Assembly (NCBI GenBank): GCA_026636295.1 | Contig: CP089463.1 | Coordinates: 186,001 to 250,000 of the forward strand | Direction: 5' to 3' | From: Medakamo hakoo | Lineage: Eukaryota; Chlorophyta; Trebouxiophyceae; Coccomyxaceae | DNA: 64,000 bases | Shown here: in pieces, positions 1 through 9,393 of the stretch | Numbering within the stretch: the stretch's first letter is position 1 | Layout: every line of letters begins with the position of its first letter | Made by a program: the position numbers and the translations under genes | The notes under the pieces: model-generated | Database searches by the model: none | What the model was told of the DNA's origin: nothing | What the model saw: only the letters and a program-made list of their open reading frames with translations

Positions 1-1561
1 CCGCCTGCGCTTCTTGCAAGCACGCCTGCAGCACGTCCGTCAGCGTGACCACGCCCGTCGGCCGGTCGGCGCCATCCACGATGTGGAGGCGGTGGACCCG
101 GCGCGAGACGAGGCGGGCGAGCGCCGTGGCGACTGTGTCGCTGCCCGACGCCGTGACGACGGCTTGCCCGACCCGGTCGCCGATGGACGCGCGCCGGCCG
201 CCGGACGGCGGCGGCGGGAAGTCGGGGCCCGCGCCGCCCGGGCCGCCGTGCGGTGGCCCGGGCCCGCTCATGGACCGCCGCCGGGCCGCGTCCGGCGGGG
301 GCGCTTCCCCGCCGTCCGGCAGCGACGGCCGCGCCGTGGGGCCGCCCGCAGTCGGCGGCGCAATGCCCCACCACTCCCGCCCGCGCGAGCGGGCCAGCAT
401 CTCGGCGGCCGGCAGCCCCAGCGACGACAGGTGTTCGGCCGCCAGGGACCGCAGGTCGGGCAGCGCGAAGGAGGCGACCATCGCGCCGCCGCCGTCCACG
501 ACGGCCAGCCCCGCAATGCCGTGCGACCGCATGGTGGCCAGCGCGTCAATGGCGGGCGTGTCCGGGCGGACGCACACCACGCCGCGGGACGCCCACCCCG
601 CCTCGGCCAGCGTGCGCGAGGCCAGGGGGCCCAGGCACGAGATGTTTTGGAGCAGCCAGCGCGCGACGTCGAGTTGGGAGACGACGTGCGTCACGGCCTT
701 GCCGTCTGGAGACGTCAGGGCGACGCGGTGGGCGGCCGCGCGCGCGCGCGGCGCGGACCCGGGCCGGACGGTGGCCAGGTCGGGCGGGTGGAGCATGACA
801 GAGTCCAGGAGCGCGCCGACGGGCATGGCCGCCGCCGCGTCCGCGGGCAGGAAGACGCCGTCCGTGCCCAGGACGGGCAGGGCGGCGAGCGGCAGGGCCG
901 CCAGCGCCGCGCCCGCCTCTTCCAGCACCTTCATGCGCTTGAGCAGCTTGGCGCCGTCGAGCGAGGCGGCCGGCAGCGATTCCAGCAGGCTCCACAGCAC
1001 GTCCCTCAGGTCGCAAAAGCAGACGAGGGAGGAGCCGCGCTCCGCTGCCGCGGCCTTGAATTCGTCCGTCGTTCCAGGCGGCCAGGGCACGCCGGGCGGC
1101 GGGGCGGTGACGGGCGCGGACAGGACGCGGCGGGCGGCCAGCGTCTTGAGCGCGGCTTCGACAGTCGCGTCGGCGGGCAGGGTGACCAGCACCTGCTCGC
1201 GCATGAGTTGCGCGACGGTGGTGTCCCGCAGCAGGTCCGCCAAGGTTTGTTGGGCGCGTCGGGGCGTGGACGCCCCGCCAGTGTTGGGCGTGGCGTCGCC
1301 CGACCGCCGGCCGAGGGACCTGGGGGAGTGGTTGATGGGTGAGGTGGCACGGGTGGCGCGAAAAAAAAAACGGCGGCCCGGACCCCCATCAATAGAGTGG
1401 ACCGCGAACGTGTGGGCACGCCTGCCCGCCTCTCACCCCCCATTCCGGCCCCAGCCACATGCTTGGTGAGCCTGAGCACTCGTGGCGCTTCGCGGTGGAG
1501 GGTGGAAATTGCAGGAGCACAGGCTTGCGGGACGGACACGCGGGCGCACGACCGTGCGCAT
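1..1561 (-). CDS. Four-CBS-domain protein (AMPK-gamma/SNF4-like), 3' end beyond the window
   Basis: Reading right to left, the second exon (1319 to 1) encodes about 440 residues with repeated CBS signatures: a start like TVAQLMREQVLVTLPADATV, then 'CFCDLRDVL', later 'DTPAIDALATMRSHGIAGLAVVD', and a last one ending 'VVTLTDVLQACLQEA' at the window edge. Four CBS units in tandem (two Bateman modules) is the layout of SNF4/AMPK-gamma and plant CBS proteins that sense adenosine nucleotides. A possible first exon is 1561-1437 (ATG at 1561, donor GTGAGA, 117-nt intron, acceptor CCCCCAG at 1320), because it keeps phase; this exon is less certain. Pro/Gly-rich linkers separate the CBS pairs. The C-terminus lies left of position 1. 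Regulatory-subunit role is inferred from family; no kinase-binding region can be judged. Confidence 0.75.
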
Positions 1562-1878
1562 GCAAAACTCACCCGCTCGACAGCCGCATGCGCAGGCTTT
1601 TAATGCCAGCAGCCAGGCCGGCAGCCAGGCCGCCCGTGCCCGTGTCCGTCGGCGTGTCCGTCATTCTCGGGGCGGAAGGGGGGTGGCGCAGCAGGAGGCC
1701 GCCCGATTGTGGGAAAAATCGTGCCTCTAGCCAAAGACCGCGCTCTGCCGACCCTCACAACCATGCCGACCTCTCATTTTTTTTCTTGCTCCCGTCCGTG
1801 TTGCTGCCCTGGCTCTCCTGACTCCGCTCCGTCTAACACCTCTCTCTCGCTCCCGCGCTCTCGCCCTCTCTCTCCTTT
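1562..1878. other. Intergenic, CBS gene 5' side and BI-1 3' side
   Basis: This 317-bp gap holds no convincing ORF. It has short imperfect repeats near 1606-1660 and a strongly CT-rich tract near 1838-1878 that would be the GA-rich sense strand of the BI-1 3' UTR. It presumably contains the promoter of the minus-strand CBS gene and the BI-1 terminator. Confidence 0.5.
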
Positions 1879-2836
1879 CTACCACGCCCGCCGCTTTCCC
1901 TTGTCCCGGGCCGGGTCGTACCCGTCGTCCCGCCCCCGCCGCGACGGCGGCCGCTCGTCCTCCGCCCGCCGGCCCGACCCGCCCTGCCCCTGGTTGCGGA
2001 GCAAGATGATGAGGAGGCGGGTGAAGAGCGCGGCCGCGTCGACGAAGAGCGTCAACGCGTCGCCCACGAAATCCCGGGCGCCGCGGGCCGCCCGCTCCAC
2101 GATGGCCTGGGAATCGAACAGGACGTAGCCCATGAAAAGCAACAGGCCAGCATACAGTTCCGCCTGGAATATGGCCGCGCCACCGCCGATGAGGCGGGCG
2201 CCGAGCTGGAGGATCAGGAGGAGCGTGACGGCCGACGACAGGGCGCCGCCCAGGAACAGGTAGGACCGGCGGCGGGCCAGCAACGCTGCGCCCGTGAAGC
2301 ACAGGAAGACGGTGGCGGACCCGGCTAGGGCCGCGACCAGCGCTCCGGGCGCGGCCCAGGACGCCACGCCGACGAGCGGGCCCAGGGCCGCGCCTTGCGC
2401 GCCCGCCGCGCCGGCCAGCAGCCCCAGGCGAGTGGTCGAGGCCGCGGCGCCCGCGTCGTAGTACGCCGCGCTGTTGGACCGCGGCGCGGTCGCCTGCAAC
2501 AGAAGGGCGCACACAATGAACGCGAGCGCGGGCGGGGCGGACCCCAGCGCGCCGCCGGCGTTGAGCCAGGCGCCGCCCGCCGCGATGGCAGTCGCTGCGG
2601 CGAGCGTCGCGTAGACGCGGCGCAAGTGGGCGACGACGTGGGGTGGGCTGGATGTGCGTGCGGCGGGCGGGTGGAAAGGGGATGAGGGTGTGCGCGCTGT
2701 CTGGCGGAAGGTGGGAAGCAAGCGCGCACGCGCGCGCTCGCGCGCTCGCTTTCGTCCCACACCCCACGCACATCTCCGAATTTTTGAAGACCAGCCGCCA
2801 GTCAAAGCCGGGAGGTGGGCGCCAGGGTGGAGACAT
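1879..2836 (-). CDS. Bax inhibitor-1 family protein (BI-1/TMBIM6)
   Basis: Exons 2836-2772 and 2647-1879 (124-nt intron, donor GTGCGT, acceptor CATCCAG) give about 277 residues. The junction reads '...VFKNSEIPPHVVAHLRRVYATL', the usual BI-1 N-terminus before the first membrane helix. About six to seven hydrophobic segments follow, and the family signature 'GYVLFDSQAIVERA' then 'DFVGDALTLFVDAAALFTR' lies near the C-terminus. BI-1 proteins sit in the ER membrane, conduct or regulate Ca2+ leak and suppress cell death. The tail is unusually long and basic/acidic mixed, ending RRAW, which may tune Ca2+/pH gating (inference). It is head-to-head with the Mpo1-like gene at 3111. The exon-2 frame is open upstream, but the short exon 1 fits the family far better. 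Confidence 0.88.
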
Positions 2837-3110
2837 GGCGGTTTCCAGGCCAGAGGAGGCGTGGCCTGCCTTCCGGCGGGCAACACAAAAAATTGGAGGA
2901 AAAAAGGAGCGCGGAAAAAAAAAAGAATGGCTGTCCAGACTTCCATCCGCCAGCCGCATTGGCTGGCTCCTAGCACACAAGCCACCAGCCACGCCAAACC
3001 CAAACGGCGGCTGCATACTACTCTCATACGCCACGCATTGGCTCCTGGCACAAGCCACGGGCCCGCGGTAAACCGTACCAAACCCGAACGCGGCCAAAAA
3101 ACGCACCCGC
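2837..3110. promoter_or_regulatory. Shared 5' region of BI-1 and Mpo1-like genes with a tandem duplication
   Basis: A 274-bp divergent intergenic region. A segment starting CGCATTGGCT and ending in a CCAAACCC(A/G)AACG block occurs twice, about 2955-3010 and 3034-3093. Each copy carries an ATTGG (CCAAT-box reverse) core. See findings. Confidence 0.55.
2955..3093. repeat. Imperfect tandem duplication, two copies, offset about 80 bp
   Basis: Copy 1 (2955-3010) and copy 2 (3034-3093) share GCATTGGC, TCCT(A/G)GCA, CAAGCCAC and CCAAACCC(A/G)AACG in the same order, with small gaps. The unshared central part differs, so the duplication is not recent or has been under selection only at the blocks. 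Confidence 0.7.
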
Positions 3111-3455
3111 ATGCCTCCTCCGCCACCACCCTCAACCTGGGCTGACTTTTGGCCGTTCTACCTTCGCGAACACGGCCGCAGGCTCACCCGCGCCATCCAC
3201 GTCGTCGGCACTGTGTCTGCTTTCGCGCTGGGCGTCACCGGCCTGCTCCGTGACTGGGGCCCGCCCGGCCTGGCCCTCTCCCTCGCCGTAGGCTATGGCC
3301 CTGCGTGGTTTGCTCACTTTTGTGTGGAGCACAACAAGCCCGCGTCCTTCAAACGCCCGGCGCTCTCCTTTGCCGCCGACTTGCGGATGGCGGCCCTGTT
3401 TTTGACGGGGAGGTTGAGGCCGCACCTGGTTGCCGCCGGCGTCAAGGAATTGTAA
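3111..3455 (+). CDS. Mpo1/YGL010w-like (DUF962) 2-hydroxy fatty acid dioxygenase
   Basis: Single-exon 114-residue protein. It begins with a Pro run, then 'WADFWPFYLREHGRRLTRAIHVVGT', the DUF962 opening with its conserved His, followed by two hydrophobic segments. The second family block, 'GYGPAWFAHFCVEHNKPASF', carries further conserved His. The end 'DLRMAALFLTGRLR' is also typical. In yeast, Mpo1 is an ER Fe(II) dioxygenase that shortens 2-hydroxy fatty acids during phytosphingosine breakdown; this role here is inferred from family. Length is shorter than yeast Mpo1 (about 170) but close to bacterial and algal members. Only 79 bp separate its stop from the stop of the PNPase gene on the other strand, so the transcripts probably overlap at their 3' ends. 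Confidence 0.85.
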   Translation: MPPPPPPSTWADFWPFYLREHGRRLTRAIHVVGTVSAFALGVTGLLRDWGPPGLALSLAVGYGPAWFAHFCVEHNKPASFKRPALSFAADLRMAALFLTGRLRPHLVAAGVKEL

Positions 3456-3534
3456 GGGGAAAAAAACACGGCAGGTTCCTTTTCCACGGCCACGCTCCCT
3501 GTCGTCCCGCCGTTCCATCCATTTCCACACCACC

Positions 3535-6500
3535 TCACCGCCGCCGCGCCCCCTCCGACGCCCGCGTCGGCGTCCCCGGCCCCTCCTCCCCACCTTCACC
3601 GTCAAACCCGTCCCCAAAGCCGTCGCTCTCCGCCCAGACGTTGCTGCCCGCCACCACCGCCTTTTCCGACAGGCTGATCTTGCCGTCGGCGCCGAGCTTG
3701 GTGACGACGACGTCGAGCGCGTCGCCCTTGGCGTACCGCGCCAGCGCGGCCTCATTCGCGGCGGGCGACCGGCGCCGGCCGCCGGTGTCGTCCTCTCCAG
3801 GGCCGGGTGCGAGCTCAGACACGTGGACCAAGCCGGACCGCCCGCCGCCGACGTCGACAAAGACGCCGAAGGTGGTGACGCCCCGGACCGTCGCGCCGCG
3901 CAGGACTTGGCCAACCTCCAGTGGTTGGGGCGGGGGCGGCGGGGGTGGCGGCGGAGGCGCAGACCCGACGGACGACGCGCCGTCTTCGATGTCACCGTCC
4001 AGGGCCAGGGCCGCCCGGCGGGACAGCTTGAACCGGTTGTCGGACGCCTGTTTTTTTTTTGCGTGGAGAGGGTGAGTGAGCGCCGTCCCGTCCCATCCCA
4101 TCCCATCCCCCCCCATCCCCCATCCCTCCACCCTCCCTCCGCCTCACAACGCACCTCCAGCAACACGACGTCCACTCTGTCCCCGACTTCAAACGCGTCG
4201 GGTCCAGGGCCCGGCCCCAGCTCAGACACGTGGCACAGGCCCGTCCGGCCCGGCAGGAACTCGCAGATGAGCCCAAACTTTTCGACCGACGCGACACGCG
4301 CGCCGCGGTACACCTCGCCCGGCTCCGGGTCGGTCGTCAGGCCGCGCACGGCGGCGGCCGCGGCCGACACCGCGTCCGGGTCGGCGTCGCACACCTCCAC
4401 CAGGCCGGCCTCCGAGTCAATGACCTGGACGGAGGAACACCCGGAGTCGGCCATGATGGACCGGATGGTCCGCCCGCCCGGGCCAATCAACACGCCGACC
4501 TTGTCGGACGGGATGGACAGCCTCACAATGCGGGGCGCGTGCGGGGCGAGGGCCCGGCGTGGCGGGGGCGCGCACCGCTCCATTTCAGCCAGGATGTGGC
4601 GCCGGCCGTCCTTGGCGGCGGCCAGCGCTTGGCGGATGATGGGCAGGGTGATGCCCTCGACCTATTTTTTGTTTGTTTGTTTTTTTGTGTGTGTGTGTGT
4701 GTGTGCGTCCGTGTGTGGTGAGCCAGCGTGGATGGATGGAGCGGAGCGGCCGCCTTTCTTTTCGCGCGCGGAGCCCGCCCCCACGCCCTCCTTCCCGCCG
4801 CACACGTGCCTTGATGTCCATTTGGAACGCCGTGATGCCGTCCGCGTCGCCCGCCACCTTGAAGTCCATGTCGCCCAGCGCGTCCTCGGAGCCGAGGATG
4901 TCGGTCAGCACGACCGCGCGCGGCCCGGCCGCTCCACCGCCGCCGGCCTGTTGTTCGAGGATCAGCCCCATGGCCACGCCCGCGACGGGCGTGGACAGCG
5001 GCACGCCCGCGTCCAGCATGGCCAGGCACCCCCCGCACACGGACGCCATGGAGGACGACCCGTTGGATTCGGTGATGGTGGACTCCACGCGCACGGTGTA
5101 CGGGAAGGCGTCCTCGGCCGGGACGGCGGGGGCCAGGGCGCGTTCGGCGAGCGTGCCGTGCCCAATCTCACGCCGCCCGGGCGTGCCCACTCGCCCCGTC
5201 TCGCCCACGGAGGACGGCGGGAAGAAGTATTGCAGGTAAAAACGGCGCAGGCCTGCGCCGGCGTCGTCCTCCGGAATGCCGATGCCGTCCACGCGCTGCG
5301 CGTCCGTCGTGGGGCCGAGCGTGGCGACGGCCAGGGCTTGTGTTTCGCCACGCGTGAACAGGGCGGAGCCGTGGGTGCGGGGCAGCAGGCCGGCGCGGGA
5401 CGCGATGGGCCGGACGTCGCCGGGCGACCGGCCGTCGGCGCGCGCGCCGCCGTCCAGGATCGCGGCCCGCATGGCGGCCGACTGGACGGCCTTGAACGCG
5501 GCGGAGAAGGCCGGGTAGGAGGGCGGTGGGACGGCGCCGTCCCGCGAGCTGTCGTCCTCGTCGGAGGAGGAGCCGCCGCCGGAGGCAGGCGCGGCGGACG
5601 GCGCGTTGCCGGGCTCGCCCAGGGCCAGGCCGACGGCGGCCGCGGCCGCGGCTTTCGCGTCCGCCACCGCCGCCGACAGGTCGGCTTTGGCGCGCGGGGC
5701 GGAATAGGCGGCAGCCAAGGCCGGCGCGGCCACGGCCCTCACGGCGTCAGCCAGGCCTGGGTCGGGCAGGACGCGGTCGGCCCGCTTGGGGCGGGACCCG
5801 AAGGCCTCGGCCCACGCGTCCACCGCCGACGCGACGGCCGCCACCGCGTCCGCGCCCGCGCCCACCGCCGCGGCCATGGTCTCGTCCGATAAGAAGTCGC
5901 AGTACCCTTCAATCATCAGGACGGCGTGCGCGGTGCCGGCGACGACCAGGTCCAGGCAGCTGGAGGGAGGGGGAGGGGGGCACATGGACGGGGGGGGGTG
6001 AGGGGCAAAACCCTAACCACCTCACACAACCCTCGAGCGAAGGACGCGAGGGGGCGGGAGCGAGAGCACGCCCGCCGCCTTTCCCGGACACACAAACTCT
6101 CCCCCAACCCTCACCTGTCCGCCATCTGGGCGACCGTCGGATTCACGACAATGAGGCGCCCACACGGGGACGCCACACCCGGCGGGTCCCCAGCCGCAAA
6201 AACGGCGTCCGCGGGCAACAAACCCACGCGCACGCCTGCGACAGCGCGGGCCACAGGGACATCACTCACGGCCAGCGCCGCGCCCGCCGCCGTGATGGCC
6301 AGCGGCTCGGGGCCGTGCACGCCATCGTACGACAGCACCCAGGCCAGGACCTGGGTGTCGGACGCCCACCCCGCCGGGAAAGCCGGGCGGAGCGGGCGGT
6401 CAATCAGGCGGGCGGTCAGCGTTTCGTGGTCTTTGGGCCGGCCGTCGCGCTTGATGAACGAACCGGCCGTCCTCCCCGCGGCTGAGAACCGTTCGGCGTA

Positions 6501-7154
6501 CGTGACTTGGAGAGGGACGCCGAACGAGCCGTCGGAGGTCGCGGACTCGGCAGCGCACGCGGTCGTGTAGACGATCTGTTGAGGGCGCGCGTGCGTGCGT
6601 GGGTGCGTGTTTCTAAGTGAGAGCGGCGGCTGGGGGCGGACCATGTGTTGGGATGGGACACAAAGAGGCCGGGGCCGTCCCTTCCCCCTCCCCGCCTCTC
6701 TTACCGTCTCGCCGTCCGTCACGGTGACGGCGCCCGCAGCTTGGCGCCCGATCTCTCCCGTTTCGATCTTGATCTGTGGAGTGTTGCGCACAAAGCGTGA
6801 GGTGGTGGTGGTGTGGCCGCAGCGGCGCGTGAGTGAGGTCCGTGCCGAGCCCCTGGGTCTCACGGAGGGGCCAATGCCTTCTGTTGTCGTCCACACTCTC
6901 ACCTTGCGCCCGCCGTAATCCACCTCCAGCGTCTGGATGTTGAAGGCGGGTCCCGTGGACGTGGACGCCGCTGCTGTGATGGAGCGGAGCAGGCGGAGAG
7001 TGGCAGGGCGGCGCGGCGGCGGCAAGAGCGCGGACCTAGCCGTCGAGCTGCGCAGCAAGCCGGCGGCCGGAGCATGCGCCGCTGTCCAGCCGTGCGGCGA
7101 GCACTGCCGCCTCACGCCCGCCGGGAGGACGGGCGCGCAGATGGGCGCTGCCAT
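3535..7154 (-). CDS. Organellar polyribonucleotide nucleotidyltransferase (PNPase) with KH and two S1 domains
   Basis: Six exons (7154-6903, 6773-6705, 6575-6115, 5959-4810, 4661-4155, 4047-3535) give about 983 residues. An Ala/Arg/Ser-rich N-terminus (start at 7154) looks like an organelle transit peptide. RNase PH core 1 ('[11 protein letters not shown]...', '[11 protein letters not shown]'), an alpha-helical linker, and core 2 ('[16 protein letters not shown]', 'GDMDFKVAG', 'FQMDIK' with catalytic Asp) follow. Then come KH ('[16 protein letters not shown]') and S1 ('[18 protein letters not shown]'). A second S1-like domain lies in the last exon ('[21 protein letters not shown]', '[10 protein letters not shown]'). 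PNPase degrades and polyadenylates RNA in plastids or mitochondria. Intron 4 needs a GC donor (AAG|GCACGT) to join 'MDIK' to 'VEGITLP' in frame. Chloroplast versus mitochondrion cannot be decided by eye. Confidence 0.93.
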
Positions 7155-7321
7155 CGTCAGACGTGCGGGCGGCGTGTCGGAGAGGGTGTGGCTGAGGTGT
7201 GATGGGAGAAATATTTTTGTTGTCTCTCCCCCAGCTCCGCGCTCGTCCGTTTCTCGTTCTGCTACAAGGCACCACCCACCCACCCCCGTCCCACCCACAC
7301 CATTCCACCACCCACCACCGT

Positions 7322-9275
7322 TCACTTCCACAGCTTTTTCAGACTCATGCTCTTGTCCCCGTCCTTCTTCATGACTTTCGCGACCGCCATGTCAAAATCT
7401 TCCTGCGTGACGTGGACGCGGCGCTCCCGCAGCGCAAACATGCCCGCTTCCGTGCAGCACGCTTTCAGTTCGGCGCCGGACGCGCCGGGCAACTTGTCCG
7501 CGACGGCCGCCAGGTCAATGCCGCGGACCAGGTTCATTTTACGGGAGTGGATTTTCAGGATGTCCACGCGCGAGGATTCCGACGGGTTGGGGAACTCGAT
7601 CTGTGTCGCGCGTTTTTTTTTGAGTGGTTGAGTCAGTGGGTTTTGATGAGAAAAAAAGAGGCGTTGACGCGGCGACGGAGCTCGGATTTGTTCCGTGTCG
7701 CGGGGGTCGTGCGCGCGTGTGGGCGGACCGGCAAGGCGCGCCGGGAGCGTGGCGACGAAAGCGTGCGTACGAAAACGCCGCCCCTGGCCACCCAACCACC
7801 TCCCCTTGTCCAGACACGGGATCCACCTCACCTTGCGGTCGATCCGCCCCGGCCGCAGCAGGGCCGCGTCCAGGATGTCGATGCGGTTGGTCGCCATCAG
7901 CACCTTGATCTGGTTGGTCGCTTCAAAGCCGTCCAGCTGGTTCAACAGCTCCAGCATCGTGCGCTGGACTTCCGAGTCGCCGCCGCCCGCGCCGCCGCGC
8001 GCCGACCCGATGGAATCCACCTCGTCCATGAAAATGATGGACGGCGCGTGCTCCCGCGCCATGACGAACAGCTCGCGCACCATACGCGACCCTTCACCGA
8101 TGTACTTTTGGACGAGTTCCGAGCCCGACACACGGATGAACGTGCAGTCGGTGTGGTGGGCGACGGCCCGGGCCAGGAGCGTCTTCCCAGTCCCCGGCGG
8201 GCCGTACAGCAGCACGCCCTTCGGCTGGGCGACGCCCAGGCTCTCAAACAGTTCCGGGTGCTTGATGGGCAGCTCGATCACCTCCTTGATCTCTTTCACC
8301 TGGCGATCCAGGCCGCCGATCATGTCGTACGTCGAGTCCGGCACCTTTTCGACTTTCATCAACGACACGAGCGGGTCGACCTTGGTCGGGAGCAGCAGGT
8401 GCAGGGCGTACGAATCGTTGCGCAGGGCGACGCGCGCGCCGGGAGACAGGGCGTTGACGTCGATGGCCTTGTCCAGGTCGACGACGTACTTGCCCTCCGG
8501 GTGGACTTTGACCAGGACTTTGGACTTGCCCATGACCTGTGTGCGTTGTGGAGAGGGGCGGAGCGTGCATGGATAGAGAGGAGGTTGAGAGAGGTGGCGC
8601 GGGGCGCGGGGCGCCGTTCCCCCCCTTCTGTTCCTCTCCTCTCCTCTGCCAACGCACCTTGACCACCTCGCCCACGTACGAGCCGGGCTCCTGCAGCAGC
8701 TGCAGCTCCTCGCGCAGGGCGCGGACTGTTGGGGCGTTGGTGTGGTGTGGGAAGCGGGAGGAGAGAAAAATGAGCGCCCCTCCATCGCGCGCTCCGGTCG
8801 GCCGAAAACAAAACGGTCGCGTCCGAAAGCGTGCGCGCTAGGCCGTGTCCTGCATCCCTCTGCGAATCAGCTTGCGCGGCCTCTGGTCCACGGCGCGAGC
8901 AGGTGTGGTGCGTGCGAGCTGACGGTGCGAGCGAAAAGAAGACGCGAGAGCGGAGCCATGGGCCCATGGCCGCGGTTTGCTCGAGACGCTCGGCACTGCT
9001 CACGCCCGCGCCTGGCTTGCACCGCCCCAGGTCGGCGGGGCCACATCTGGACCTACACGCCCGCGTACGTATTGCGGCGCGACACACGCGGCAACCGCGA
9101 CAGAAAACCACCGCCTTTGTCACAAACCTTTCGAGTTGAGCTCGTTGCGCTGGGCTTCCAACCGGCGCAGCGTGGTCGCCTTGTCCCGGCACGCGACTTC
9201 CAGGGCCTCGATCTGGGAGGTGTAGTACGCGTGCAGCCCGCTGGAGGGCGGCGCGGCAAGGGAGGACGCGCCCAT
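7322..9275 (-). CDS. RPT6: 26S proteasome regulatory ATPase RPT6 (PSMC5)
   Basis: Exons 9275-9128, 8725-8658, 8536-7832 and 7600-7322 make a 399-residue protein, the family's length. Start ATG at 9275 gives [10 protein letters not shown] then a coiled coil ('[15 protein letters not shown]'), followed by the OB segment ('[18 protein letters not shown]'). The AAA+ core has Walker A 'GPPGTGKT', pore loop 'KYIGEG', Walker B '[11 protein letters not shown]', and arginine fingers 'RPGRIDRK'. The C-terminus 'MSLKKLWK' matches RPT6 rather than other RPT subunits. It unfolds substrates in the 19S base. Intron 1 is 402 nt, the others 121-231 nt. It lies head-to-head, 118 bp from the AT-hook-like gene. 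Confidence 0.95.
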
Positions 9276-9393
9276 GCTTGCGTGTGTTTTTGTTTCCTTT
9301 GCCTCCCAAGACAGCAGGTCTCGACTGTGAGGCACGGGAGCGCGTGCCCCCCTGTGCGTTCACACACACAATAAAAAAACCCAACAAAAAAAA
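9276..9393. promoter_or_regulatory. Shared 118-bp 5' region, RPT6 / AT-hook-like gene
   Basis: Very short divergent region with a T-rich stretch near 9285-9300 on the RPT6 side. An A-rich stretch (AATAAAAAAA near 9370) lies immediately before the plus-strand ATG. No proteasome-control motif was recognised. Confidence 0.45.

Noticed and set aside
14-1342. Plus-strand 442-codon frame over the CBS gene
   Set aside because: It is the exact complement register of the CBS coding frame, whose translation carries clear CBS motifs.
3430-5892. Plus-strand 820-codon frame over PNPase
   Set aside because: Spans several PNPase introns and has only low-complexity content; shadow of minus-strand exons.
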